A DNA stretch of 64,000 nt from the NCBI GenBank assembly GCA_963805495.1, contig CAWDUQ010000001.1, positions 868,001-932,000 of the forward strand, read 5' to 3'. The notes below the pieces were generated by a model. The model saw only the letters and a list, made by a program, of their open reading frames with translations. It had not been told where the DNA came from and made no database searches. This DNA is from DAHUXD01 sp963805495. Lineage in GTDB: Bacteria; Acidobacteriota; Thermoanaerobaculia; UBA5066; Gp7-AA6. Positions 31,765 through 40,338 of the stretch are shown one piece after another; within the stretch, counting starts at the first letter, position 1, and every line of letters begins with the position of its first letter. The position numbers and the translations under genes were made by a program.

Positions 31765-32751
31765 ATGGCGGGACCCGTCCTCGTCGTGGGCGCGACGGGC
31801 CAGCTCGGGACCGCGGTCGTCGACCGCCTCGCAAAGGCCGGCGTGCGCGTGCGCGCGCTCGTCCGCCCGGGCTCGCGGCGGGAGTTCTCGCCGGACGGCG
31901 TCGAGCTCGCCTTCGGCGATCTGCGCGACCCGGAGAGCCTCGTGGCCGCGTGCCAGGGGATGGCCACGGTCGTCGCCACGGCCAACGCCGTCGTGCCGCG
32001 CGGCGCGGGCACGTTCGAGGAGGTCGAGGATACCGGGTACGCCAACCTGCTCGATGCGTGCCGGGCGGAGGGCACGCGGCGGATCGTCTTCATGTCGGCC
32101 GTGGAGACGCCCTTCGACAAGAGCGTCACGACCTTCCGGATGAAGCGGCGCATCGAGGAGAAGATCCTGGGGAGCGGGCTCGCCCATTCGATCTTCCGCG
32201 GCGACTTCTTCATGGACGACTGGTTCGCGCTCATGGGCTCGACGCTTCCGCTTCGCGGCGCGCCGGCGGCGACGCTCCGGCGGCCGTTCTGGTTCGCGAA
32301 GGGGTTCATGGCCGTTGCCGGAGCCTCGATCGACAAGCGCGGCATCGCCCTGGTGCCGGGAGACGGAAAGACGCGGCACACTCCCGTCGCGCTCGACGAC
32401 GTCGCCGCGATCCTCTCCGCGGCGGCCGCCGCGCCGGAGACGGGCGAGAACCTGATCGAGAATCTCGGCGGGCCGGAGATCCTCTCGTGGCACGACATCG
32501 TGGCCGTCTTTTCGAAAGTGCTCGGAAAGCCCTTGAAGATGATCCACACGCCGGCGAAGGTCTATCGCGTCGCCGCCGACATCCTCGAGGCGCTGTCGCC
32601 TCCGGCCGGCAACCTCATGGCGATGAGCTGGGTCTCGGCGATGTGCGACTCGGCCTTCGACGGGAAACCCCTGGCGGAGCGCTTCGGCGTCCGCCTGACG
32701 AGCGCCGAGGAGTTTCTCCGCACGAAGGCGGCCCTGCCGCCCGAAGCCTGA
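31765..32751 (+). CDS. NmrA-like NAD(P)-binding protein (atypical SDR)
   Basis: A protein of 328 residues. The N-terminal Rossmann fold has VLVVGATGQLGTAV and the FGDLRDPESLV acidic segment, with further NmrA-type blocks RIVFMSAVE and LENLGGPEILS-like. No catalytic Tyr-x3-Lys is evident at the usual place. Members sense redox state or act as quinone/ether reductases; the substrate is unknown. Its start is 4 nt after the PTPS-like stop, and the TauE gene starts 3 nt past its own stop, so all are co-transcribed. Confidence 0.75.
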   Translation: MAGPVLVVGATGQLGTAVVDRLAKAGVRVRALVRPGSRREFSPDGVELAFGDLRDPESLVAACQGMATVVATANAVVPRGAGTFEEVEDTGYANLLDACRAEGTRRIVFMSAVETPFDKSVTTFRMKRRIEEKILGSGLAHSIFRGDFFMDDWFALMGSTLPLRGAPAATLRRPFWFAKGFMAVAGASIDKRGIALVPGDGKTRHTPVALDDVAAILSAAAAAPETGENLIENLGGPEILSWHDIVAVFSKVLGKPLKMIHTPAKVYRVAADILEALSPPAGNLMAMSWVSAMCDSAFDGKPLAERFGVRLTSAEEFLRTKAALPPEA

Positions 32752-32753
32752 TC

Positions 32754-33506
32754 GTGTTCGTCATCGGCCTCCTCCTGTCGGCCGGCATCGGCCTGTCCCT
32801 CGGGCTGATCGGCGGCGGGGGCTCGATCATCACCGTCCCCGTGCTGGTCTACGTCCTGGGCGTCGAGCCCCACCGGGCGATCGCCATGTCGCTCGCCGTC
32901 GTCGGCTCGACGGCCCTGGTCGGGACGTTTCTGCACCACCGCCGGGGGTCGGTCGCCTGGAGGACGGGAATGCTCTTCGCGGGAAGCGGGATCCTGAGCG
33001 CATACCTCGGCTCCCGGCTGACCCGGCTGGTGTCGCCTCCGGTGCTCCTGCTCCTCTTCGCGGCCCTCATGCTCGTGGTGGCGACGGTGATGCTGATGCG
33101 ACGCGATCCCGATCCCGACGCGCCGCCCCGTGCGCCGAGCCTTCCGCGCTCGGCCCTCGCGGGCCTCGGGGTGGGATTTCTGACCGGGTTTTTGGGCGTC
33201 GGCGGCGGGTTCCTGATCGTTCCCGCGCTGGTGGTCTTTGGCGGCCTGGGGATGAAGGCCGCCATCGGCACTTCTCTTCTGGTGATCGCCGTCAACTGCG
33301 CGGCCGGATTTGCGGGCCATCTTGCGGCCGGCGACATCGACTGGAAGTTGACCGGCCTGGTGACCGTGCTCGCGGTCGGCGGCGCCCTCGTCGGGACCGC
33401 GCTCTCGCACCGCTTTCATCCCTCCGGGCTTCGGCGGCTTTTCGCCTGGTTCGTGGTGCTCGTCGCTCTCTTCCTGATCCTGCGGAACTACAATGCCGTG
33501 CTCTAG
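32754..33506 (+). CDS. TauE/SafE family membrane permease
   Basis: The protein has 250 residues, a GTG start and about seven to eight membrane segments. The two internal repeats typical of TauE/SafE are seen: GLIGGGGSIITVPVLVYVLG near the N-terminus and GFLGVGGGFLIVPALVVFGG in the second half. The family exports sulfite, sulfoacetate or related anions. It lies 10 nt upstream of the CstB-like persulfide dioxygenase gene. In Staphylococcus a TauE-type gene lies beside the cst sulfide operon, so sulfite export is a good inference here. Confidence 0.82.
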   Translation: MFVIGLLLSAGIGLSLGLIGGGGSIITVPVLVYVLGVEPHRAIAMSLAVVGSTALVGTFLHHRRGSVAWRTGMLFAGSGILSAYLGSRLTRLVSPPVLLLLFAALMLVVATVMLMRRDPDPDAPPRAPSLPRSALAGLGVGFLTGFLGVGGGFLIVPALVVFGGLGMKAAIGTSLLVIAVNCAAGFAGHLAAGDIDWKLTGLVTVLAVGGALVGTALSHRFHPSGLRRLFAWFVVLVALFLILRNYNAVL

Positions 33507-33516
33507 GCGCTGAACC

Positions 33517-34896
33517 ATGGATTTCGAACAGTTCTACCTGGGCTGCCTCGCGCAGGCCTCCTACCTGATCGGGTCGGATGGCGAAGCCGCGGTCGTCGAT
33601 CCGCGGCGCGACGTGGACGTCTACATCGAGGCGGCCGAGGCCCGGGGCCTCCGGATCAAGCACGTGATCGAGACCCACCTCCACGCCGACTTCGTATCGG
33701 GCCACCGGGAGCTCGCCGAGAAGACGGGCGCGAAGATCTACTTCGGGGCCCGTGCGCAGGCCGCCTTTCCCCATGTCGCGGTTCGGGACGGGGACGAGAT
33801 CCGGATGGGGAAAGTGACACTGCGGTTCCTCGAGACCCCCGGCCACACGCCCGAGTCGGTGTCCGTGGTCGTCACGGACCGGTCGCGGTCCGAGACCCCG
33901 GAGGCCGTCTTGACCGGCGACACGCTGTTCATCGGCGACGTGGGCCGGCCGGACCTCCTGGGCGCCCGGATGAGCGCCGAGGAGCTCGCCGGCATGCTCT
34001 ACGACTCGCTGCACCGGAAGCTCCTGACCCTGCCGGACTCCGTCAAGGTGTATCCGGCGCACGGCGCCGGCTCGCTCTGCGGCCGCAACATCTCGAGCGA
34101 GACGAGCTCGACGATCGGCGACCAGCGCCGGTTCAACTGGGCCCTGCGTCCGATGCCGCGCGACGAGTTCGTGCGCCTCATGACGACGGACCTGCCCGAG
34201 GCGCCGGCCTACTTCTCCCGCGATGCGGCGCTGAATCGCGAGGGCCCGCCGCCGCTCGCCGATCTCCCGCCCGTCCCCGAGCTGTCGCCGATCGATGTCG
34301 AGAAGGCGCTCGCCGCGGGCGCCGTCGTCCTCGACACGCGCGGCGCGGCCGAGTACGGCGCCGGTCACGTCCCGGGCTCGGTGCACATCGGTCTCTCGGG
34401 GCAGTATGCGTCCTGGGCCGGCACGCTCCTTTCTCCTCAGGCCCCAGTCGTGCTGGTGGGCGAGGACCCCGAGCGGATCGCCGAAGCCCGCCTTCGCCTC
34501 GCGCGCGTGGGGCTCGAGTCGATTGCCGGCCAGGTTTCGGGCGGGGTCGAGGCGTGGCAGGCCTCGGGCCGGCCGCTCGCCCGCACCGAGCAGATCGACG
34601 TCGACGAGCTCCGCGAGCGGCTCCGCGAGAATCCGGAGCTCGAGGTCGTCGACGTGCGCCGGACCCCCGAGTGGAACGCGGGCCACATCGCGGGTGCCCG
34701 CTCGATTCCTCTTCATCAGCTCGCGGAGCTCGCCCCGACGGTCGACCGGTCCCGGCCGGTCGCGGCGATCTGCGCCGGGGGCTACCGGTCGTCGATCGCG
34801 ACGAGCGTTCTCGAGCGCCTGGGTTTCTCGAGCGTCATCAACGTCGTCGGCGGCATGAGCGCCTGGACCGCCGCGAAGCACGAAGTGGCGAGCTAA
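33517..34896 (+). CDS. CstB-like persulfide dioxygenase with two rhodanese domains
   Basis: A protein of 459 residues. An N-terminal metallo-beta-lactamase domain (1-240) has the ETHLHADF motif (H54, H56, D58), TPGHTPES and GDTLFIGDVGRPD. A central rhodanese-like domain (about 265-350) lacks an active-site Cys (the loop reads VVLVGEDPER). The C-terminal rhodanese has C419-x4-R424 (ICAGGYRSS). This dioxygenase/pseudo-rhodanese/rhodanese order is that of staphylococcal CstB, which oxidises low-molecular-weight persulfides and releases thiosulfate. Bacillithiol genes elsewhere in the window make bacillithiol persulfide a possible substrate (inference). Confidence 0.85.
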   Translation: MDFEQFYLGCLAQASYLIGSDGEAAVVDPRRDVDVYIEAAEARGLRIKHVIETHLHADFVSGHRELAEKTGAKIYFGARAQAAFPHVAVRDGDEIRMGKVTLRFLETPGHTPESVSVVVTDRSRSETPEAVLTGDTLFIGDVGRPDLLGARMSAEELAGMLYDSLHRKLLTLPDSVKVYPAHGAGSLCGRNISSETSSTIGDQRRFNWALRPMPRDEFVRLMTTDLPEAPAYFSRDAALNREGPPPLADLPPVPELSPIDVEKALAAGAVVLDTRGAAEYGAGHVPGSVHIGLSGQYASWAGTLLSPQAPVVLVGEDPERIAEARLRLARVGLESIAGQVSGGVEAWQASGRPLARTEQIDVDELRERLRENPELEVVDVRRTPEWNAGHIAGARSIPLHQLAELAPTVDRSRPVAAICAGGYRSSIATSVLERLGFSSVINVVGGMSAWTAAKHEVAS

Positions 34897-34939
34897 CTCG
34901 GGAGGCCGCCCGGGGCGGCGGCCCGAAGCAGGAGGCAGG

Positions 34940-36382
34940 ATGAAGAAGTCGGTCGTCGTCGTCGCCGCTCTGTCGGTTGCGCTCGTCGCGCGGGCACAGG
35001 AGAAGGGAAAGGAACAGAAGGGCGGCGGCTACTGGGACGCCAAAAAGTCCGCCTGGCTCGCCCTGGCGCCCGCCCAGAAGGACCAGACTTTCAAGTTCGC
35101 CGAAGACTACAAGCGGTATCTGGACGTCGCGCGCACGGCCGAGCTGTCGACGCGCGAGGTCACCCGGCTCGCGAAGGCGGCGGGGTTCACGGAGTTCCGG
35201 GACGCGGCGCAGGTGAAGGCGGGCGCGAAGCTCATCGTGACCGCACGCGACCGGGCGATCATCCTGGCGGTGATCGGGTCCGACTCCCTGGTCTCGGGCA
35301 GTCGCCTCGTCGGGACGCATCACGACAGCCCGCACATCGACCTGAAGGCGAGGCCGTTCGAATCCGCCAGCGGCGGCTTCGCCCTCTTCAACACGATCTA
35401 CTACGGCGGCATCAAGAAGTACCAGTGGGCGAACCGTCCGCTGGCGCTCGTCGGCCGCATCGACACCGCCGATGGAAAGCGCATCGACGTCTCGATCGGC
35501 CTGAAGGACGGCGATCCCGTGTTCGTCATCGCCGACAACGCTCCGCATTCGGACAAGCCGCTCCGGGACCGCAAGTACAACGAGGTGATCTCGGGCGAGG
35601 AGCTCGATCCGGTCGCCGGCAGCATTCCGGGAAGCGACTCGTCCGTCGTGGACCAGGTCGTCGCCGCGATGACGTCGACCTACGGGGTGCGCGAGGAAGA
35701 CTTCGCGTCGGCGGAGCTCTCGCTCGTCCCGGCGGCGCGGTCGGCGGACGTGGGTCTCGACCGCGGGCTCGTGGGCGCGTCGGGACAGGACGACCGGCTG
35801 TCGTCGTACTGCGCCGTTCGTGCGATCCTGGACCTCTCCGGGACCCCGAAGAGGTCCGCCTTCGCCTATCTCTCGAACTTCGAAGAGGTCGGCTCCGTCA
35901 ACAACTCCGGCGCGGCTTCGCAGTTCTACAACACGACGCTCGCGAGGCTCGTCGCGGCCGAGCGCGGTGCGAAGTTCACGGACCTCGACCTGCGGGAGGC
36001 GCTGCGCCGGTCCGAGGTCATCTCCGCCGACGTCAACGACGGCATCAACCCGAATTTTCCGCAGACGAGCGAAGCGACCAACGCCGCGCACCTCGGCTGG
36101 GGCGTGACCATCAAGCGCTACGGCGCGGGTTTCGACGCGAACTCCGAGTTCGCGGCGCGCATCCGCGGGATCATGGAAAAGAACGGCATCGCGTGGCAGA
36201 CGCAGACGCCGAAGGTCGACGGCTACTCGGGCGGCACGATCGGCGGGTACCTGTCGGCGTGGGACATGGAAGTCATCGACCTCGGCGTGCCGCTCCTGTC
36301 GATGCACTCGCCCTTCGAGATGTCGTCCAAGGTCGACGTCTGGAGCTTCTACCGGTTCATGTCGGCGTTCTACGGTTCGTGA
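34940..36382 (+). CDS. Secreted M18 family aminopeptidase
   Basis: A protein of 480 residues with an N-terminal signal peptide (MKKSVVVVAALSVALVARAQ). The M18 metal-ligand blocks are present: THHDSPHIDLK (His/Asp), GQDDRLSSYCA (bridging Asp), SNFEEVGSVN (catalytic and ligand Glu), DVNDGINPNF and a final LSMHSPFEMSSK with the second His. Most M18 enzymes are cytosolic, so the signal peptide is notable. The enzyme would remove N-terminal acidic or neutral residues from peptides in the periplasm. AGGAGG lies about 4 nt before the ATG, a rare strong Shine-Dalgarno in this window. Confidence 0.88.
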   Translation: MKKSVVVVAALSVALVARAQEKGKEQKGGGYWDAKKSAWLALAPAQKDQTFKFAEDYKRYLDVARTAELSTREVTRLAKAAGFTEFRDAAQVKAGAKLIVTARDRAIILAVIGSDSLVSGSRLVGTHHDSPHIDLKARPFESASGGFALFNTIYYGGIKKYQWANRPLALVGRIDTADGKRIDVSIGLKDGDPVFVIADNAPHSDKPLRDRKYNEVISGEELDPVAGSIPGSDSSVVDQVVAAMTSTYGVREEDFASAELSLVPAARSADVGLDRGLVGASGQDDRLSSYCAVRAILDLSGTPKRSAFAYLSNFEEVGSVNNSGAASQFYNTTLARLVAAERGAKFTDLDLREALRRSEVISADVNDGINPNFPQTSEATNAAHLGWGVTIKRYGAGFDANSEFAARIRGIMEKNGIAWQTQTPKVDGYSGGTIGGYLSAWDMEVIDLGVPLLSMHSPFEMSSKVDVWSFYRFMSAFYGS

Positions 36383-36440
36383 GGCGGGGCGGCTTCCACG
36401 CCGGGCTTGAAAATGGCGCGAGCGGCGGCCGCTGTTTCTG

Positions 36441-36480
36441 CGCACGCGGGCGCCCGCAAGGGGCGCCCCTACATACCGGG
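36441..36480 (-). repeat. Dispersed REP-like element, family A copy 3
   Basis: On the minus strand it reads CCCGGTATGTAGGGGCGCCC, then a GCGGGCGCCC inverted part. It aligns with copies at 6294 and 9581. The TAG within GTAGGGG is the stop codon of the RluA-type gene, whose last residues (Gly-Met) are encoded by the repeat. Confidence 0.6.
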
Positions 36481-37164
36481 ACGGGCTGCAGCGAGGATCG
36501 CTGCGTAGTCTTCCGGAAGCGGCGCGGCGGCGTCGATGCCGAGGCCCGCGACGACGATCCGCTCCGAGTGCAGCAGGGGATGCATCGCCGCGGCGAGGGC
36601 CCGTCTCCACTCCCGGTCGCGCACGCCGCGCCAGCGCGTCGCCCCGCCGTAGAGGTCGTCGCCGACGATCGGGTGGCCGTGGGCCGACAGGTGAACCCGG
36701 ATCTGGTGCGTGCGGCCGGTCTCGGGGAAGAGGCGCAGGTCGGCGACGGAAGGGAGGCGCGCCAGCGTCTCGTAGCGCGTGACGGCCGCCTTTCCGCCGT
36801 CGCCGCGAACCTTCATTCGGCGGCCGTCCTTCGGGTCCCGACCGAGCGGGTCCCCGTAGACCCCCCGCCCGGGCGCCGGGTGGCCCCAGACGAGAGCCCG
36901 GTAGGTCTTGTGCGCGGCGCGCGACTGGAAGGCCCGGGAGAGCTCCCGGTGCGCCGCGTCCGTCTTCGCGAGGAGCACGACGCCGGTGGTCCCGACGTCG
37001 AGACGGTGGACGAGCAGGAGCGGCTCCGAGGGGTCTTCGCCGCACGCCGCGAGGAGCCGCCCGACGGCCCCGGCCGCCGATTTGTCCTCGCGCGCCGAGG
37101 TCGCCATCGAGATGCCGGGCGGCTTGTCGAGAGCGACGGCGAGCGCGTTCTCGAAGAGCCTCAA
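36469..37164 (-). CDS. RluA-family pseudouridine synthase
   Basis: This 231-residue protein starts at TTG (TTGA overlap with the preceding stop). The catalytic motif is HRLDVGTTGVVLLAKTD with the Asp that attacks uridine, followed by THQIRVHLSAHGHPIVGDDLYGG. No N-terminal S4 domain is present, so it is the short RluA type. It modifies uridine in rRNA or tRNA; the target base is not defined. It ends in the family A repeat. It is coupled to a class-A-like serine hydrolase, which is functionally unrelated. Confidence 0.85.
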   Translation of the reverse strand: MRLFENALAVALDKPPGISMATSAREDKSAAGAVGRLLAACGEDPSEPLLLVHRLDVGTTGVVLLAKTDAAHRELSRAFQSRAAHKTYRALVWGHPAPGRGVYGDPLGRDPKDGRRMKVRGDGGKAAVTRYETLARLPSVADLRLFPETGRTHQIRVHLSAHGHPIVGDDLYGGATRWRGVRDREWRRALAAAMHPLLHSERIVVAGLGIDAAAPLPEDYAAILAAARPGM

Positions 37165-38069
37165 CGCGCCTGGAACCGGTCGTACACCATGCGGGAGAGC
37201 TTGGCGCCGAGCCGGAAGGTTTCGTTGTCGGCGCTCGCGCGCTTGTCCCGGATCCGCCGGGCGAAGATCGCGATCACATAGCGGGCCTTCGGGCCCTTGA
37301 CGTAGGCCGCGTCGTTGCGGACGTCGCCTTTGAAGCCCGTCGCGTCCGGATTCTTCTCCTCGTCCCAGCCGGTCTTGTTGGCGACGAGGATGTCGTCCTT
37401 CTCGAAGGGGAGCGAGCGCGGGATCATCGCCCGGTCCTGCTGGGTCGCGAGCAGCGCGATCATCGCGTCGCACGCAGTGCGCGAGACGACCTTGCCCTGC
37501 GCGATCAGCTCCATCAGCGTCGCCGCTTCGCGAGGCGTCGTCGAGCCCAGGCCGTACTCCTTCTCCTCCTCCGGGAGGACGTCGGCGCGGCCGTCGCGGA
37601 AGGTGGGACGGTAGAGCCGCGTCTTCTTCAAGCCGAGGGAGTCGAGGAGGGCATCCACGTTTGCCGTGCCGACCATGCCGACGAGCAGATTCGTTGCGGT
37701 GTTGTCGCTGTAGGCGATCATGAACTTCAGGAGATCCGAGACGGTGAGCACGGTCCCGTCGTGGAGCATGTTCAGCGGGATGGTCTCGTCGCCGGCCTTG
37801 TCGGAGTCGTGGAGAGTGACCGGGGTGTTCTTGCCGAACTTGCCCGCGTCGATCTGCCGGAAGACCTCCGCCATGACGGCTACCTTGATGAGGCTCGCGG
37901 TCGGAAAACGTTGATCGGCGTTGACCGCCACGACCTCTCCCGTGCCGAGGTCCTTCGCATAGAGGCCCATCTCGCCCGGAAAGGTCGCGATCTTCGCGGC
38001 GATCGGTGCCTCGAGCGGGCTTCCGGCCGGCGCGGCGAATGCGGCGGCGAGCAACGCAGCGGCGATCAT
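37161..38069 (-). CDS. Exported class-A-beta-lactamase-like serine hydrolase
   Basis: A protein of 302 residues. A short hydrophobic N-terminus (MIAAALLAAAFAAPAG) is the likely signal. The penicillin-recognising motifs are S59-x-x-K62 (TASLIKV), SDN (121-123, YSDNTA) and KTG (232-234, ANKTGWD). The omega-loop Glu (E-x-x-L-N) of class A beta-lactamases is not evident at the expected distance before STTPREA. It may therefore be a poor beta-lactamase or a different serine hydrolase. I would not call it a resistance gene. TAGCAT ends 9 nt before the ATG. Confidence 0.78.
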   Translation of the reverse strand: MIAAALLAAAFAAPAGSPLEAPIAAKIATFPGEMGLYAKDLGTGEVVAVNADQRFPTASLIKVAVMAEVFRQIDAGKFGKNTPVTLHDSDKAGDETIPLNMLHDGTVLTVSDLLKFMIAYSDNTATNLLVGMVGTANVDALLDSLGLKKTRLYRPTFRDGRADVLPEEEKEYGLGSTTPREAATLMELIAQGKVVSRTACDAMIALLATQQDRAMIPRSLPFEKDDILVANKTGWDEEKNPDATGFKGDVRNDAAYVKGPKARYVIAIFARRIRDKRASADNETFRLGAKLSRMVYDRFQAR

Positions 38070-38078
38070 CGGGCGTCG

Positions 38079-38084
38079 ATGCTA
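38079..38084 (-). promoter_or_regulatory. -10-like hexamer (TAGCAT) before the serine hydrolase
   Basis: Minus-strand TAGCAT ends 9 nt before the ATG at 38069, and the 9-nt interval (CGACGCCCG) has no Shine-Dalgarno. Leaderless initiation fits. Confidence 0.4.
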
Positions 38085-38138
38085 TCCCGCCCGGATCCCG
38101 CGCGATAAGCTTCGCGCCACATTTCGAGAGGACAAACG

Positions 38139-39680
38139 ATGATGCGAAAAGTTGGAGCCTGGTTCCTCGTCGGGGGTCTCGCGGTGTGCGCGCTCGCTCA
38201 GGACAAACCCGCCGAGAAGCCCGCGCCGGCTCCGGAGGCCGCGAAAAAGGAGGCTCCGAAGGCCGAGCAGTCCGTCACGCAGCACACCGCCGTGATCGGC
38301 GGAGTTCCGGTGGCCTATACGGCCACGGCTGGAACGCTCATCGTGAGGAACGCCAAGGACGACCCCTGGGCCAGCATCGGCTACGTGGCGTACGTCCGGA
38401 AGGACGCCGGCCCGTCCGCGCGCCGTCCGATCGCCTTCTGTTACAACGGCGGCCCCGGATCGTCGTCGATCTGGCTCCACATGGGAGCGCTCGGCCCCCG
38501 GCGTGTCGTCGTTGCGGACGCCGCCCCGACGCCGCCGCCGCCGTATCAGGTCGTCGACAACGCCTACAGCCTGCTCGACAAGGCCGACCTCGTTCTGATC
38601 GACCCCGTCGGCACGGGGATCAGCAAGCCGCTCGGAGACTTCAAGGACCAGGACTTCTGGGGCGTCGATCCCGACATCGAATCGATCTCGCGGTTCATCA
38701 AGCAGTACGTCTCGGACAACGGCCGCTGGAATTCGCCGAAGTACCTGATCGGCGAGAGCTACGGCACGACGCGCTCGCCCGGCATCGTCGACTGGCTCCA
38801 GAGTCGCGGCGGCATGTCGTTCAACGGCGTGGTCCTCGTCTCGCTCGCGACGGACCTCGGCGCGATCTTCGCGTTCCCGGGCAACGACCAGCCCTATCCG
38901 CTCATCCTGCCGAGCTACGCGGCGACGGCCTGGTACCACAAGGCGCTTCCGAACCCGCCGAAGGACCTCGAGCCCTGGCTCGACGAAGTGCGGCGATTCG
39001 CGGCCGGCGACTTCGCCGCGGCGATCGCCGCGGGCGACCGGCTGACGGAGGAACGGCGCGCGGCGGTCGTCCAGAAGCTTCACGAGTACACCGGGCTCTC
39101 GGAGGAATACCTGCGCCTGGCGGATCTGCGGGTGAGCGAAAGCGAGTTCACGCAGGAGCTCTTCCGGCAGAAGGGGATCACGGTCGGCCGGCTCGACTCG
39201 CGATTCGTGGGGCCCACTTTCGACCCGCTCGCCAAGGAGACCGAGAACGACCCGCAGTCGAATTCGATCACCGGCGCGTACACGGCCGCGTTTCTCGACT
39301 GGTACCACGAGGGCTTGAAGTTCGGCGAGGGCAAGTCGTACGTCGTCACGGCCGACGCGTGGCGGACGTGGGACTTCAAGCACGCGATCCCCGACTTGCC
39401 CTTCCCCTCGCCGTCACTGACGAACACCAACGTCGATCTGGGACGCGCGATGGCGTTCAACCCGAGTCTGCGCGTCCTCGCCCTCAACGGTCGGTTCGAC
39501 CTCGCGACGCCGTTCTTCGCGAGCGAGTACATGATGGCGCACGTCTCGCCCCAGAAGGACGTCAAGGCTCGCATCGAGATGAAGTACTACCCGGCGGGTC
39601 ACATGATGTACGTCAACGAGGAGGCGCTCAAGGCGATGAAGGCCGACATGGCCGACTTCGTTTCGCGGACTTCGAAGTAG
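38139..39680 (+). CDS. Secreted S10-family serine carboxypeptidase-like protein
   Basis: A protein of 513 residues with a signal peptide (MMRKVGAWFLVGGLAVCALAQ). The alpha/beta-hydrolase core carries CYNGGPGSSSIWLHMG (oxyanion hole), IDPVGTGIS and the nucleophile GESYGT with S207. The catalytic Asp is D454 (NGRFDLATP) and the His is H488 (AGHMMYV). This triad order and the NGGPGSSS motif are diagnostic of peptidase family S10. It should remove C-terminal residues in the periplasm or outside the cell. A GAGAGGA sequence precedes the ATG. Confidence 0.9.
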   Translation: MMRKVGAWFLVGGLAVCALAQDKPAEKPAPAPEAAKKEAPKAEQSVTQHTAVIGGVPVAYTATAGTLIVRNAKDDPWASIGYVAYVRKDAGPSARRPIAFCYNGGPGSSSIWLHMGALGPRRVVVADAAPTPPPPYQVVDNAYSLLDKADLVLIDPVGTGISKPLGDFKDQDFWGVDPDIESISRFIKQYVSDNGRWNSPKYLIGESYGTTRSPGIVDWLQSRGGMSFNGVVLVSLATDLGAIFAFPGNDQPYPLILPSYAATAWYHKALPNPPKDLEPWLDEVRRFAAGDFAAAIAAGDRLTEERRAAVVQKLHEYTGLSEEYLRLADLRVSESEFTQELFRQKGITVGRLDSRFVGPTFDPLAKETENDPQSNSITGAYTAAFLDWYHEGLKFGEGKSYVVTADAWRTWDFKHAIPDLPFPSPSLTNTNVDLGRAMAFNPSLRVLALNGRFDLATPFFASEYMMAHVSPQKDVKARIEMKYYPAGHMMYVNEEALKAMKADMADFVSRTSK

Positions 39681-39733
39681 CTCGACGGCGACTGCGCCGC
39701 AAAGAACCTCTCCTAATTCAGATGACGCTCAAG

Positions 39734-39872
39734 TCCGCGGCGCGCGAAGTCTCCCGAAGTCACCGAGGGAGGAGGCGCGCGCCGCGGTAGCGAACGCGGA
39801 GCGAGGGGCCAGCCGGTCGGTCGAGCCCGCATCCGGGCGAGCCGACCGGCGGTGCGCCCGGATGGGCGCAGG
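39734..39872 (+). repeat. Dispersed structured repeat, family B copy 2
   Basis: This stretch aligns with the reverse complement of 9408-9540 over its whole length. It contains a GCCCGCATCCGGGCG / CGCCCGGATGGGC inverted pair that can fold into a long stem. It lies between the 3' ends of the S10 gene and a convergent exported-protein gene, as copy 1 does. Confidence 0.55.
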
Positions 39873-39890
39873 CCCCGAACGGAGCGTTCG

Positions 39891-40319
39891 CTACGGTATT
39901 GCGACCTGATACATGAGCGCGCCGCCCGAGTAGAAGGGCATGTAGAACGTGCCGGCGCAGTTCATGTACGAGCGGCCGTTGACCGACGTGCTCGAGCACC
40001 CGACGGGCGGAAGGGTCGTGACGACGGTGCCGACGGCCGGTGTGTAGGCGACGGGGGCGGCGTAGTACACGGGGGCCGGCGCGGCGTAGTACACCGGTGC
40101 GGGCTGGGCCGCCGAGGCGACCGCGGCTCCGACCATCGCGCCGCCGATCGCGGCGCCGGCGACCGCCGCCCCGGAATAGCCGTGATAGCAACAGGGAGGG
40201 TGGTACGCGACGGCCACGCCGCCGCGGTAACCGCCGGCGGCGACCCAGGCCCTGGCGGGCGAGGACAGGGCGAGGAAGGCGGCGGCCGAGAGAAACGCGG
40301 CGAGGGTTCGGATCTTCAT
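39891..40319 (-). CDS. Small exported protein with Tyr/Ala-rich repeat
   Basis: A protein of 142 residues with a signal peptide (MKIRTLAAFLSAAAFLALSS, cut near ARA). The mature part has a GAAVAGAAIGGAMVGAAVAS glycine-alanine helix, which could be a glycine-zipper, then PVYYAAPAPVYYAAPVAY and a C-terminal domain with two cysteines (GCSSTSVNGRSYMNCAG). The zipper suggests an envelope protein. I recognise no specific family. An AGGAG sequence precedes the ATG. It is 20 nt downstream of the DUF2092 stop, in the same direction. Confidence 0.65.
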   Translation of the reverse strand: MKIRTLAAFLSAAAFLALSSPARAWVAAGGYRGGVAVAYHPPCCYHGYSGAAVAGAAIGGAMVGAAVASAAQPAPVYYAAPAPVYYAAPVAYTPAVGTVVTTLPPVGCSSTSVNGRSYMNCAGTFYMPFYSGGALMYQVAIP

Positions 40320-40338
40320 GGCTTGCTCCTGTCCGGCG

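Noticed and set aside
37161..38069. Antibiotic-resistance beta-lactamase
   Set aside because: SxxK, SDN and KTG are present, but the deacylating Glu is not evident at the expected place, so resistance is not supported.
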